From: Ancrocorticia sp.
GTDB taxonomy: Bacteria; Actinomycetota; Actinomycetes; Actinomycetales; Actinomycetaceae
Assembly: GCA_022648165.1 (NCBI GenBank)
Contig: JALCLX010000007.1
Location: forward strand, 1 to 64,000
Length of the DNA stretch: 64,000 nt
Reading direction: 5' to 3'
The first letter of the stretch is position 1; each line of letters starts with the position of its first letter. The notes beneath the pieces are model-generated. The model was not told the DNA's origin, did no database searches, and was given only the letters and a program-made list of their open reading frames with translations. A program made the position numbers and the translations under genes. Shown here piece by piece: positions 53,442 through 62,283 of this stretch.

Positions 53442-56033
53442 TCAGCGCCCGGTCAGCTGCCATGCGTCGGAATCGCCTTCGCCATCGGTATCGTCGCCGT
53501 ACCAATTGCGGGCCGTGGGCACGTCGCCGAGCGGATCCCGATACTGCACTGTCGGCGGCGTAATCGTGCGGCCATTAGCCTCTCCACCGTGCATCCGTTC
53601 AGATTCTGCTGCTCCCGCCGGAGAGTTGCCCCCCACTACCGGATACCGCTGAGTGGGTGCCCTGTCCGTGGATGGCTCCTCTGGCCGTTCTGCACTATCG
53701 GCATCGTCATTCGGCGCGGGTTTATCGCCGCGCAAAACGGCCAGGCAATCCTCAAGTTGTTCGGGAGCCACCAATACCGTGCGCGCCTTCGAGCCCTCGC
53801 TTGGCCCCACAATCTCATACTGCTCAAGCAGATCCATCATGCGGCCAGCTTTAGCGAAGCCAATCCGCAGCTTGCGTTGCAGCATAGACGTAGAGCCAAA
53901 CTGTGTGGAGATGACCAGTTCGGCAGCCTGGAGCAAGATTTCAAGATCGTCGCCGATCTCCTCGCGCTGTTTCTTCTGTTCCTGAACCTCTTCGAAATCC
54001 TCGCGATAATGCGGCTGCAACTGGCTCTTGACGTGTGCCACAACGCGCGAGATTTCCTCCTCGTCCACCCACGCTCCTTGAAGACGGATGGGCTTGGACG
54101 CACCGGCGGGCAAGAAGAGGGCATCCCCTTGGCCGATGAGTTTCTCGGCTCCAGAGCCGTCAAGGATGGTACGCGAATCCACGAGTGAGGATGTCATGAA
54201 AGCCAGGCGAGACGGTATGTTCGCCTTAATAACGCCCGTCACAATATCGACGGACGGCCGCTGTGTTGCAAGCACCAAATGGATACCCGCGGCCCGGGCT
54301 AGCTGTGTGATGCGCTGTATCGAAGCTTCCACATCGCGTGGCGCAACCATCATCAAGTCTGCCAATTCGTCCACAACGATCAAGAGATACGGGTAGGGGG
54401 CCAGTGTGCGGTGGGGGTCGTGCGCGGTTACCGTTCCGGCGCGCACGGCGTTGTTGAAATCGTTAATGTTCTTGAAGTGATAGGCCGCCATATCGTCATA
54501 GCGCGCATCCATCTCCTTGACCACCCAATCCAGCGCCTCGGCCGCTTTTTTGGGATTGGTGATGATCGGCGTGATCAGATGTGGAATACCAGCGTAGATT
54601 GTGAGCTCCACCCGCTTCGGATCCACCAGAATCATTCGCACCTGATCCGGCGTAGCTCGCATCATGATGGATGTGATCATCGAATTGATAAACGACGACT
54701 TGCCGGCACCCGTGGCACCCGCAACCAATAGGTGAGGCATCTTCGCGAGATTGGCCACTACAAACTTGCCCTGAACGTTCTTGCCAACTCCCACGGCCAA
54801 GGGATGCTTCGCTTTGAGAGCGACCGGCGAACGCAACACATCGCCAAGCAGAACCGTCTCTCTGTCCGTATTCGGAATCTCAATTCCGATTGCCGATTTC
54901 CCTGGAATCGGAGAAATAATGCGGACGTCGGCCGATGCCACCGCATAGGCGATGTTGCGGGAAAGCGCGGTGATGCGCTCAACTTTGACGCCTGGCCCCA
55001 GCTCCACTTCATACTGCGTCACCGTAGGACCGCGCGAAAATCCCACAACGTGGGCGTCCACACCGAAATCGTGGAAGACCTGCGTCAACTGCTCGACGAC
55101 GCGCTCGTTTGCTTCTGTCCGCTCCTTATGAGGTGCGCCGTGTTTCAGGAGCTCCAAACTGGGCAAGCGGTAGGTGATTCCAGGTTCGAGCGTGAGCTGC
55201 TCGCCCGTGCTTGGCGCTGTGGTTACCTGCGGAGCAGGCAGACTGGGCTCCGTGACCGGCGGCTTTTCTGCATGCGCCTTTTTGGCGTGGCGTTTCTCTG
55301 ACACGGCCGGCCGATCGACCTCAGTGGGCGTAGTATCGGCGCTCCTTTTCCGCGGCAGAAGTTGTTGCGTATCTTCTTCCACCAGGTGCGCAGTGTCATA
55401 CGGAATCGACGCGGAAACGCCACGATTCGCGACGTCGCCGCCGCCTTCCTTGTGCGATCGCTTCCGAATACTCTGCCACACGTCGCGAACCGTCGTGTTG
55501 CTGAGGTACAACAAAGAAAATAACAGGAGGATAGCCAGAAGAGGATAGGCGCCATACACGGAAAAGAGCGCGCGCAGGGAGCCACCCAGCGCCCATCCCA
55601 GGATCCCCCCGGCGGCCTCGATGCCGGCGAAATCCTTGGTCAGCGCACCGGGCGCCTTTGCGAGGTGCAGTATGCCCGCAATCGCGCCGGTGGCCATGAG
55701 GATACCAAGCTCTATGCGGCGATTCGCCGCATGCGGCTGCTCTCTGAAGAACTGGATGGCTACGAACAGCAAAAGGACCGGGACAAAAACCGAAAGAAGG
55801 CCTACGATTCCCGCGGTCGCGTGGTGAATGGCTCCGCCCACAAGGCCGGATAATCCAAACCATTCGCGCAACGCCACAATGATCGCAAGCGCAACAAAAA
55901 CAAACGCAATCGCGTCGTGAGCAAATCCACGAGTCTCAGCGCTTTCAGGCACGGCAGAGGGGGCAGCCTTGCGCGCAGGCATGCCCTTGTCTTTGCGTTT
56001 CTTAGCCCCTTGTCCGGGCGCACGTGGACTCAC
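53442..56033 (-). CDS. ftsK: DNA translocase FtsK/SpoIIIE
   Basis: 863 aa. Four N-terminal membrane helices (about 40-175), a linker (180-290), then the motor domain with Walker A AGATGAGKSS (about 436-445) and Walker B LLIVVDELADLMM. A C-terminal gamma winged helix (SMLQRKLRIGFAKAGRMMDLLE) reads KOPS-like sequences. A long acidic tail of about 90 residues follows. FtsK moves chromosome termini through the closing septum. The GTG at 56033 is preceded by TAGGGT at 7 bases and lacks a ribosome-binding site. It converges on capA with a 16-base gap. Confidence 0.96.
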   Translation of the reverse strand: MSPRAPGQGAKKRKDKGMPARKAAPSAVPESAETRGFAHDAIAFVFVALAIIVALREWFGLSGLVGGAIHHATAGIVGLLSVFVPVLLLFVAIQFFREQPHAANRRIELGILMATGAIAGILHLAKAPGALTKDFAGIEAAGGILGWALGGSLRALFSVYGAYPLLAILLLFSLLYLSNTTVRDVWQSIRKRSHKEGGGDVANRGVSASIPYDTAHLVEEDTQQLLPRKRSADTTPTEVDRPAVSEKRHAKKAHAEKPPVTEPSLPAPQVTTAPSTGEQLTLEPGITYRLPSLELLKHGAPHKERTEANERVVEQLTQVFHDFGVDAHVVGFSRGPTVTQYEVELGPGVKVERITALSRNIAYAVASADVRIISPIPGKSAIGIEIPNTDRETVLLGDVLRSPVALKAKHPLAVGVGKNVQGKFVVANLAKMPHLLVAGATGAGKSSFINSMITSIMMRATPDQVRMILVDPKRVELTIYAGIPHLITPIITNPKKAAEALDWVVKEMDARYDDMAAYHFKNINDFNNAVRAGTVTAHDPHRTLAPYPYLLIVVDELADLMMVAPRDVEASIQRITQLARAAGIHLVLATQRPSVDIVTGVIKANIPSRLAFMTSSLVDSRTILDGSGAEKLIGQGDALFLPAGASKPIRLQGAWVDEEEISRVVAHVKSQLQPHYREDFEEVQEQKKQREEIGDDLEILLQAAELVISTQFGSTSMLQRKLRIGFAKAGRMMDLLEQYEIVGPSEGSKARTVLVAPEQLEDCLAVLRGDKPAPNDDADSAERPEEPSTDRAPTQRYPVVGGNSPAGAAESERMHGGEANGRTITPPTVQYRDPLGDVPTARNWYGDDTDGEGDSDAWQLTGR

Positions 56034-56040
56034 ACATCGA

Positions 56041-56046
56041 ACCCTA
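56041..56046 (-). promoter_or_regulatory. -10 hexamer of ftsK with leaderless spacing (TAGGGT)
   Basis: TAGGGT, 7 bases, GTG at 56033; same hexamer and spacing as the gene at 28208. It lies in the 51-base gap after rnj. Confidence 0.4.
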
Positions 56047-56084
56047 GTAGCTCGCCCGGCAGTATTCCCACTAACGCGCCGGAA

Positions 56085-57758
56085 TCAGACTTCTACCACA
56101 GTGGGGATTATCATGGGCGAACGCCGCAGCTTGCGCGATGCCCACCGGCCCACAACCCGCCTCATGGCCTGCTGCATCCCATACGTGTCCATGCCTTTCT
56201 CCAGTGCCTCTTGGAGCGCCACGGTCACTTCCGGCAGGATATCTTCGAACACGGATTCATCCTCCGCCATCGCGCGGGCCTGAATATGCGGCCCTGTCAC
56301 GATCTGTTCGCCCTTCGCATCCACAGCAGCAAAAATCGCGATGAATCCTTCTTCGGCCAGAATCCGCCGATCCTTCAATTCGCTCTCCGTGATGTCGCCA
56401 ACGGAGGAACCATCCACGTAAATCTCATGGAATGGGACGGAGCCAACCAGGCTCACTTCGCCGTCGTGCATGTCGATCACGGAACCGTTCTCCGCAAGAA
56501 TCACGTTCTCTGGAGGTACGCCTGTCTTGACGGCAATCGCGCCGTTAGCAACTTGGTGGCGCACTTCGCCGTGGATAGGCATGGCGTATGCCGGTTCCAA
56601 AATGTTGTAGCAATAGAGCAGCTCGCCCTGGGCTGCGTGCCCCGATACGTGAACCTTTGCATTCCCCTGGTGGACCACTTTGGCGCCCAGTTTCATCAAA
56701 CCGTTGATGAGCCGATATACGGAGTTCTCGTTGCCGGGAATGAGCGAGGAGGCAAATAAGACCGTATCGCCTGGGCCAACGGATACCTTCGGATGCGACT
56801 TGTTCGCGATTCGAGCGAGCACCGCCATCGGCTCACCCTGCGAGCCGGTGGACATGTACACTCGTTGGTTCTCCGGGATATCCTGCATATCTGCCAGGTC
56901 CCGCAGCACGCCGGCCGGTACATCCAGGTACCCCAGCTCTTGCGCAATGGTCATATTCCGTACCATCGATCTGCCGACAAATGCGACCTTGCGCCCATGG
57001 TGTGCTGCAGCTTTCAACACTTGCTGCACGCGGTGAACATGCGAGGCGAAGGATGCGACGACTATCTGGCCCGTGGAATCCCCGAATACGCGGTCGATTA
57101 CTGGCCCAATCTCCGATTCCGAAGCCACAAAGCCGGGGACTTCCGCGTTCGTCGAATCACTCATGAACAGATCCACGCCCTCCTCGCCTGCCCGAGCGAA
57201 CGCGCGCAGATCGGTGAGGCGCCCATCGAGTGGCAACTGATCCATCTTGAAATCACCTGTGATCAGGATGTTGCCTTCGGGTGTACGCACGAACACCGCC
57301 AACGCATCGGGAATCGAGTGGTTGACAGCGATGAACTCCATCTCAAATGGCCCTATCCGCTCCACGTCCCCTTCAACAACCACGTGGGAATGGGCCGTAA
57401 TGTCGTGTTCCTGCAGTTTTGCTTCAACGAAGGCGATCGTGAGCTGCGATCCGATGATCGGAATATCGGGACGAAGTTTCAGCAAATAGGGCACCGCGCC
57501 GATGTGGTCCTCATGGCCGTGTGTGAGAACAATCGCGTCGATATCATCAAGACGCGACTTCAGGTAATCGATATCCGGAAGGATAAGATCCACTCCCGGT
57601 TGGCTCTCCTCCGGGAAGAGAACTCCGAAATCGACGACGACGAGCCGCCCCCGGTATTCGAGTACATTGCAGTTGCGACCAACTTCGCCGAGGCCGCCTA
57701 AGGGAACTATCCGGACGGTATCGCGCGAGGGAGGCTCTGGCATCACATGGCTATTCAC
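56085..57758 (-). CDS. rnj: Ribonuclease J
   Basis: 557 aa metallo-beta-lactamase/beta-CASP nuclease with 5'-exo and endonuclease activity in RNA maturation and decay. Metal ligands HGHEDH at 80-85, then ITGDFKMD and SDSTNAE, the beta-CASP domain with STGSQGEP, and HVSGHAAQGEL. The GTG at 57758 has GATAAT 6 bases upstream; ATG at 57743 is an alternative. Between dapA and ftsK, as in most actinobacteria. PNPase, a partner in RNA decay, is also in the window. Confidence 0.96.
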   Translation of the reverse strand: MNSHVMPEPPSRDTVRIVPLGGLGEVGRNCNVLEYRGRLVVVDFGVLFPEESQPGVDLILPDIDYLKSRLDDIDAIVLTHGHEDHIGAVPYLLKLRPDIPIIGSQLTIAFVEAKLQEHDITAHSHVVVEGDVERIGPFEMEFIAVNHSIPDALAVFVRTPEGNILITGDFKMDQLPLDGRLTDLRAFARAGEEGVDLFMSDSTNAEVPGFVASESEIGPVIDRVFGDSTGQIVVASFASHVHRVQQVLKAAAHHGRKVAFVGRSMVRNMTIAQELGYLDVPAGVLRDLADMQDIPENQRVYMSTGSQGEPMAVLARIANKSHPKVSVGPGDTVLFASSLIPGNENSVYRLINGLMKLGAKVVHQGNAKVHVSGHAAQGELLYCYNILEPAYAMPIHGEVRHQVANGAIAVKTGVPPENVILAENGSVIDMHDGEVSLVGSVPFHEIYVDGSSVGDITESELKDRRILAEEGFIAIFAAVDAKGEQIVTGPHIQARAMAEDESVFEDILPEVTVALQEALEKGMDTYGMQQAMRRVVGRWASRKLRRSPMIIPTVVEV

Positions 57759-57764
57759 CTGACC

Positions 57765-57770
57765 ATTATC
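57765..57770 (-). promoter_or_regulatory. -10 hexamer of rnj with leaderless spacing (GATAAT)
   Basis: GATAAT, 6 bases (GGTCAG), GTG at 57758. Five of six matches to TATAAT. Confidence 0.45.
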
Positions 57771-57803
57771 CCACGGTTCTGCGCCGCCGCAGCCCGCAAA
57801 GTT

Positions 57804-58712
57804 TCAGGACATGAGGCCTTCACTGCGGAGCACGGCCGCAAGCGCGGAGATCTCCGCCGCGGAAGCACCCACAAGGGGAAGCCGCAGCGTTGCCGAGGAG
57901 ATAACTCCCAGCAGCTTCAGCGCCTCTTTTGCCATAACGGCGCCCTGTCCCCCACCCATGAGCGCCTGGATGACGGGACGTTGCCGCGCAGCCTCACGGC
58001 GAGCTGCGGGCAGATCGCCCGCGTCGACTTCGGAGACGAGGGCCCGCAGTTGTGGAGCGATCACGTGCCCTGCAACTGAGATGACGCCAGATGCTCCGTG
58101 AGCTAACCACGCAAAATTCAGGGCGTCGTCGCCGGAATAGTACTCCAGCCCAGTTGCAGCCATCTTGACGAAGCCACCTGCCACGTCGCCCGTTGCGTCC
58201 TTCACTGCCAGGATTCGATCGTGTTCTGCCAAGCGCTGCAGCGTATCAAGCGCGAGCTTCACTCCGGTGCGCCCTGGTATGTCGTATATCATCACCGGCA
58301 GGTCGGTGGCATCGGCGACGGCGGTGATGTGCTGGTACACGCCCTCTTGAGAGGGACGGTTGTAATACGGTGCAACGACAAGCAGACCATCTGCACCGTT
58401 CTCCTGCGCACCTTGAGCAATGCGCACAGCGTGAGCCGTGTCATTCGATCCCGCACCAGCGATTACCATGGCGCGGCCCGTCAAAGCCTTCTTGACCTCC
58501 CGCACCAGCAGGTCTTTCTCTGGTTGATGAGTAGTCGGAGATTCTCCGGTAGTACCCGAAAGCACGATCGCGTCGCAACCGTCGCGGACCAATCCGTCTG
58601 CCAGCGCAACTGCGGAATCGATGTCCAATGAACCGTCTTCCTGGAACGGGGTCACCATCGCAACGGCGACAGAACCGAAAGTACGCGGCGGCGTCGACAA
58701 CGTATCACTCAT
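57804..58712 (-). CDS. dapA: 4-hydroxy-tetrahydrodipicolinate synthase
   Basis: 302 aa TIM-barrel lyase that condenses pyruvate and aspartate semialdehyde, the first committed step to DAP and lysine. GTTGESPTTHQPEK, Y143 (MIYDIPGRTG) and Schiff-base lysine K171 (AVKDATGD) are present. The ATG at 58712 is preferred: TACTCT lies 7 bases upstream and the 12 extra residues of a longer form are not family-like. A weak AGG before the upstream ATG at 58748 leaves some doubt. It is divergent from the GNAT gene at 58789. Confidence 0.95.
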   Translation of the reverse strand: MSDTLSTPPRTFGSVAVAMVTPFQEDGSLDIDSAVALADGLVRDGCDAIVLSGTTGESPTTHQPEKDLLVREVKKALTGRAMVIAGAGSNDTAHAVRIAQGAQENGADGLLVVAPYYNRPSQEGVYQHITAVADATDLPVMIYDIPGRTGVKLALDTLQRLAEHDRILAVKDATGDVAGGFVKMAATGLEYYSGDDALNFAWLAHGASGVISVAGHVIAPQLRALVSEVDAGDLPAARREAARQRPVIQALMGGGQGAVMAKEALKLLGVISSATLRLPLVGASAAEISALAAVLRSEGLMS

Positions 58713-58719
58713 ACACACG

Positions 58720-58725
58720 AGAGTA
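58720..58725 (-). promoter_or_regulatory. -10 hexamer of dapA with leaderless spacing (TACTCT)
   Basis: TACTCT, 7 bases, ATG at 58712, with no ribosome-binding sequence between. Confidence 0.4.
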
Positions 58726-58776
58726 TCGCCAACCCGCTCAATTTTCATGCACCTGCCACCATACGGAATCTTCGAC

Positions 58777-58782
58777 TAGGCT
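58777..58782 (+). promoter_or_regulatory. -10 hexamer with leaderless spacing (TAGGCT)
   Basis: TAGGCT, 6 bases (GGAGGG), ATG at 58789. CTGCCA 18 bases upstream of the hexamer (58753-58758) is a four-of-six -35 match. GGAGGG abuts the ATG, too close for standard initiation there. Confidence 0.5.
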
Positions 58783-58788
58783 GGAGGG

Positions 58789-59328
58789 ATGCATGAAGCA
58801 CACGATTTTGTTAGGCCCGCTACCCCCTTGGACGCCGCTTCTTTGGGTGCCATTCATGCAGCGTCTATGCGATGGGGCCTCACGCACGCGCTCGGTGGTG
58901 AACTGCCCTCTGATGCGGTTTCACAGATCCTTCCAGAAGAATTCGCGCGTGCCTGGAAACACGCGATAATGAGCCCACCAGACCCCCGGGCCGCCGTGCT
59001 CGTCGCGGTAACCGACGGCGCCGTCGCTGGCTTTACAGCCGTATACCCGCTTGAGACCACAGATGTGCCCCCAACAGCCGAAATCACCGCCTTCGAGGTA
59101 GAACCTGGGCACACGCGCGCCGGGCACGGCTCGCGTCTCCTCGCTGCTGCGAGTGACACCGCGGCTGAACTGGGAGCTGCTGGGCTCACCGTGTGGATAC
59201 TCGCCGGCGACGACGCACGGACACAGTTCTTCGCCTCAGCTGGTTTCGCGCCAGCCGGCATACGCCGCATTCTCAACGTGGCGGGTCACAACGTCGTAGA
59301 GCACGGCTGGCACGCCGTGCTGCACTAA
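58789..59328 (+). CDS. GNAT family N-acetyltransferase
   Basis: 179 aa. FVRPATPLDAASLGAIHAASMRW at the N-terminus and the acetyl-CoA loop FEVEPGHTRAGHGSRLLAAASD (about 104-125) define the fold, and FFASAGFAPAGIRR the last strands. Substrate unknown. The stop codon overlaps the PTS gene stop by 4 bases (CTAA). Divergent from dapA. With the PTS gene it occupies the space between dapA and dapB where many actinobacteria have thyX. Confidence 0.85.
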   Translation: MHEAHDFVRPATPLDAASLGAIHAASMRWGLTHALGGELPSDAVSQILPEEFARAWKHAIMSPPDPRAAVLVAVTDGAVAGFTAVYPLETTDVPPTAEITAFEVEPGHTRAGHGSRLLAAASDTAAELGAAGLTVWILAGDDARTQFFASAGFAPAGIRRILNVAGHNVVEHGWHAVLH

Positions 59329-61379
59329 CGTGCGCGCGCCGTGACCGTTAGTAGCTTGTCACCAGGTTGCACTGTTCCCTGGACGTCCTGCGTCACCGCG
59401 GCGAACTTTCTGTGATTCGTCACTAACACGGGAGTGACCGTACTGTAACCGGCATCGTGAATCACGGCGCGATCAAATGTGACAAGCGGATCTCCCTCTC
59501 GTACTCGCTCCCCGCGGCTCACGTGCACCGTGAATCCCTTTCCTTGCAGGTTAACCGTATCGATGCCGATATGAATCAGCACTTCGATGCCGTTGTCCAG
59601 GCGGATTCCCACCGCATGGCCTGTGGGAAATGCCAGGATCACCTTGCCGTCTCCAGGGGCGACCACGGTATCCGACGTGGGTCTAATTGCCACGCCCTTG
59701 CCAACTGCGCCGCTGGCAAATCCTTCATCGGGCACATCTTCCAGCGGGATCACGGTACCCGCCATCGGTGCAAGAACCTCCGTGACGGCGCCTGGAACCA
59801 TGGCAGGCTTCAAGGTTTTTGCCGGTGCCGTGGCCACCGCTGTGGCCTTACCGGAAGCGTCCGGAGCCGCGGACTGAGGCAGCTCTTCGGATTCGTGGGC
59901 CGCAGCAATCCGAGCCCTTATCTCCTCCTTCTGCTCTGGAGTGCGATAATCCGTGATCACCACGGCGCTCATTGCCACGATGAACGCCGCCGCGATGGAT
60001 AGGCCGTAGAGCCACATGGGGCTAAACACAGGAATAGTGAGCAATGACGTAAAAGCAAATGCTGAGGCGCGCACACCGGTTCCAATGACCATGGCACCTA
60101 TGCCCTGCACCAGACCACCGACGAAACAGCCGATCAACATGCGCGGGTAGATCCGGGCATAACGCAAGTGGATACCGTAAAGCGATGGCTCTGAGATCCC
60201 GCCAAACAGCCCTGCGATCAAAGCGCCGATAGAGGTCTGTTTCATTTGGGTGTCTTTTTCTTTGATTGCAATGAGCATTACGCCCGCGGTGGCGCCGAAG
60301 CACGCGAAGTTCCACGCCCCCATCGGCCCTTGGATGAAGTCATAACCCAGCGTGTTGATGTTGACAAGCATGATCGCGTTGAGCGGCCAGTGCAAACCTA
60401 GGGGAACGAGGAACGGGTATAACATGGGAATCAGGATCGCGAAGATGATAGGCGCCGCGTTGTTGAGCCACCCCAACCCGTTGCCGATGGCGTTCCCGAT
60501 CCAGATGCCGAGCGGACCAAGGAGGAACGCCGTGAGCGGTATCATCACGGCCATCGATATGAAGGGAACGAAAACTAACTGGAGGTTCTGCGAAATCACC
60601 TTCTGAAGCCCGTGGTACAAGGGAGCGAGCACCGCCACCATGATGAGCGGGACGAAGACTTGTCCGCCGTAATCAGAAAGCTGCATCGAGATTCCGAGCA
60701 CATCGACCTGGCACAAGGACGCGCCGAAATCGTTAGTGTGGCACACCGTTTGGGGAAGCGAGCTCATACTCGCGAAGTTTGGCGTCATGAGAGCCGCCAT
60801 GATCGCGCCTCCCAGCCATCCGTCCACGTTCAACTTCTTCGCGGCGTTATAGGCCACCATGATCGGAAGAAAATAGAAAACGGATCGCCACATGGCATCT
60901 AAGAAAGTCCAAAATGGAGGCTTGACGTCTGCCCGGAAATCCTGTACCCCCAATGCGTCCATGACGGCCGCGAAGGCGATGATGAGTGACGCGCCTAAGA
61001 GCACACCGAGTATGGGCCGAAAGCTATCGGAAAGGTATTCAAAAAATGAGTCCACCCACGCGTGGGTTCCACGTGGGCCCCGAGCGCGGACGGCGGCCTT
61101 GACATCATCGGCGGACGGCGATCCCACATTGTGCATCTCTGGGAGCGCCATGATATCGCTGTACATTGTGGCCACTGCGCCGCCGATGATGACCTGGAAA
61201 CGCTCCCCTGATTGAGGCACTGAACCCATGACGCCATCGACGTTTTCCACGGCGTCCTTGTCAACGAGCCCGGCGTCTTTCAACTGAAATCTCAGACGCG
61301 TGGCGCAATGCGTCAAGCTGACGATGTTGTGCGGCCCTCCGACCGCCTGGACAATGGCAAGAGCAGGCGACTGAGACAT
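59325..61379 (-). CDS. PTS beta-glucoside-type transporter subunit IIBCA
   Basis: 684 aa three-domain permease that imports and phosphorylates a sugar using PEP-derived phosphate. EIIB at about 1-90 with phospho-Cys C25 (SLTHCATRLRF). EIIC at about 110-470, with helices and the conserved GGISEPSLYGIHLRYAR. EIIA at about 540-684 with LAPMAGTVIPLEDVPD and the phospho-His in VLIHIGIDTVNLQG (near residue 602). Domain order B-C-A matches BglF and trehalose/sucrose relatives. No antiterminator, phospho-glucosidase or regulator is adjacent, so the sugar is unknown. The ATG at 61379 follows AAGGGG. Confidence 0.92.
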   Translation of the reverse strand: MSQSPALAIVQAVGGPHNIVSLTHCATRLRFQLKDAGLVDKDAVENVDGVMGSVPQSGERFQVIIGGAVATMYSDIMALPEMHNVGSPSADDVKAAVRARGPRGTHAWVDSFFEYLSDSFRPILGVLLGASLIIAFAAVMDALGVQDFRADVKPPFWTFLDAMWRSVFYFLPIMVAYNAAKKLNVDGWLGGAIMAALMTPNFASMSSLPQTVCHTNDFGASLCQVDVLGISMQLSDYGGQVFVPLIMVAVLAPLYHGLQKVISQNLQLVFVPFISMAVMIPLTAFLLGPLGIWIGNAIGNGLGWLNNAAPIIFAILIPMLYPFLVPLGLHWPLNAIMLVNINTLGYDFIQGPMGAWNFACFGATAGVMLIAIKEKDTQMKQTSIGALIAGLFGGISEPSLYGIHLRYARIYPRMLIGCFVGGLVQGIGAMVIGTGVRASAFAFTSLLTIPVFSPMWLYGLSIAAAFIVAMSAVVITDYRTPEQKEEIRARIAAAHESEELPQSAAPDASGKATAVATAPAKTLKPAMVPGAVTEVLAPMAGTVIPLEDVPDEGFASGAVGKGVAIRPTSDTVVAPGDGKVILAFPTGHAVGIRLDNGIEVLIHIGIDTVNLQGKGFTVHVSRGERVREGDPLVTFDRAVIHDAGYSTVTPVLVTNHRKFAAVTQDVQGTVQPGDKLLTVTARAR

Positions 61380-61402
61380 GGCATCCCCTTCACGTGTGGA
61401 CC

Positions 61403-61430
61403 GCGGGCGGCGCCTCATTGCACCGCCCGC
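61403..61430 (-). promoter_or_regulatory. GC hairpin in the PTS gene leader
   Basis: GCGGGCGG (61403-61410) and CCGCCCGC (61423-61430) form an 8-bp stem with a 12-base loop, about 24 bases before the ATG, with no U-tract. TATGCT at 61451-61456 is a possible -10. It does not resemble a BglG-type RAT site. Confidence 0.4.
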
Positions 61431-61497
61431 TCAAAGACTGGTCACTCCACAGCATACAGAAGTGACGCATGCCACACGCGAAATTGGGGAAACTGCC

Positions 61498-62241
61498 TTA
61501 CAGTCCCATCACTTTGTCAAGTCCGTAGGTGAGGCCACCACGGCCCTGAACAGAGCGAACGGCCAGCAGAACGCCCGGCATAAAGCTGGAACGATTGAAG
61601 GAATCCTGCCGAATTACAAGCTGTTCGGCGGGATTTCCAAACAGGACTTCTTCATGTGCATTCAACCCGCGAAGCCGCACAGCATGAACGTGGACCCCGT
61701 CGATCGTTGAACCGCGTGAACCACCCTGATCCTCCTGCGTATTGTCTGGTGAAGCGCCCATTCCTGCTTCACGCCGCGCCTCACCAATGACCTTGGCGGT
61801 TGATACGGCTGTGCCGGACGGCGCATCCACCTTGTCTGGGTGGTGCATCTCGATGACTTCCGCGGATTCAAAGTACCGTGCAGCGAGCTTGGAAAAGTGC
61901 ATCAAAAGCACGGCAGACAGCCCATAATTTGGTGCGACGATCACGGATCGGCCCGTTTCTTTCGCTTTCTTTTCCACGCGTGCCAGCATCTCTTCATTCC
62001 ACCCCGACGTGCCGACGACGACGTCAACCCCGGAGTCTAGCAATGCCATCACATTGCTCTCCGTCACCGTTGGCACGGTGAATTCGATTGCGACCTCTGC
62101 GCCGGCAAGCGTATCAGCGTTGATATGGCTGCCCACGTCGATTTGGGACACCAATTCCATATCGCGCGCCTGTTCGACGGCTGTGCATATTGTCTGACCC
62201 ATGCGCCCAGCGGCGCCCACTACAGCTACTTTGATGCTCAT
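61498..62241 (-). CDS. dapB: 4-hydroxy-tetrahydrodipicolinate reductase
   Basis: 247 aa NAD(P)H-dependent enzyme following DapA in the lysine/DAP pathway. The nucleotide-binding VVGAAGRMGQTI lies at 7-18, IEFTVPTV in the middle, and EMHHPDKVDAPSGTA carries the catalytic His and Lys. The ATG at 62241 has TAGGCT 7 bases upstream; a purine stretch AAAGG is close to the ATG. It follows the M16 peptidase gene, the usual pepR-dapB order. Confidence 0.96.
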   Translation of the reverse strand: MSIKVAVVGAAGRMGQTICTAVEQARDMELVSQIDVGSHINADTLAGAEVAIEFTVPTVTESNVMALLDSGVDVVVGTSGWNEEMLARVEKKAKETGRSVIVAPNYGLSAVLLMHFSKLAARYFESAEVIEMHHPDKVDAPSGTAVSTAKVIGEARREAGMGASPDNTQEDQGGSRGSTIDGVHVHAVRLRGLNAHEEVLFGNPAEQLVIRQDSFNRSSFMPGVLLAVRSVQGRGGLTYGLDKVMGL

Positions 62242-62248
62242 GACCTTT

Positions 62249-62254
62249 AGCCTA
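62249..62254 (-). promoter_or_regulatory. -10 hexamer of dapB with leaderless spacing (TAGGCT)
   Basis: TAGGCT, 7 bases (AAAGGTC), ATG at 62241; same hexamer as the GNAT gene at 58789. Confidence 0.4.
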
Positions 62255-62283
62255 GCGCGCACTTCCGAGCGCCGCCCATAAAC

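Noticed and set aside
61403..61430. RAT antiterminator site for a BglG-type regulator in the PTS leader
   Set aside because: Sequence and loop do not match RAT elements, there is no overlapping terminator and no bglG-like gene nearby.
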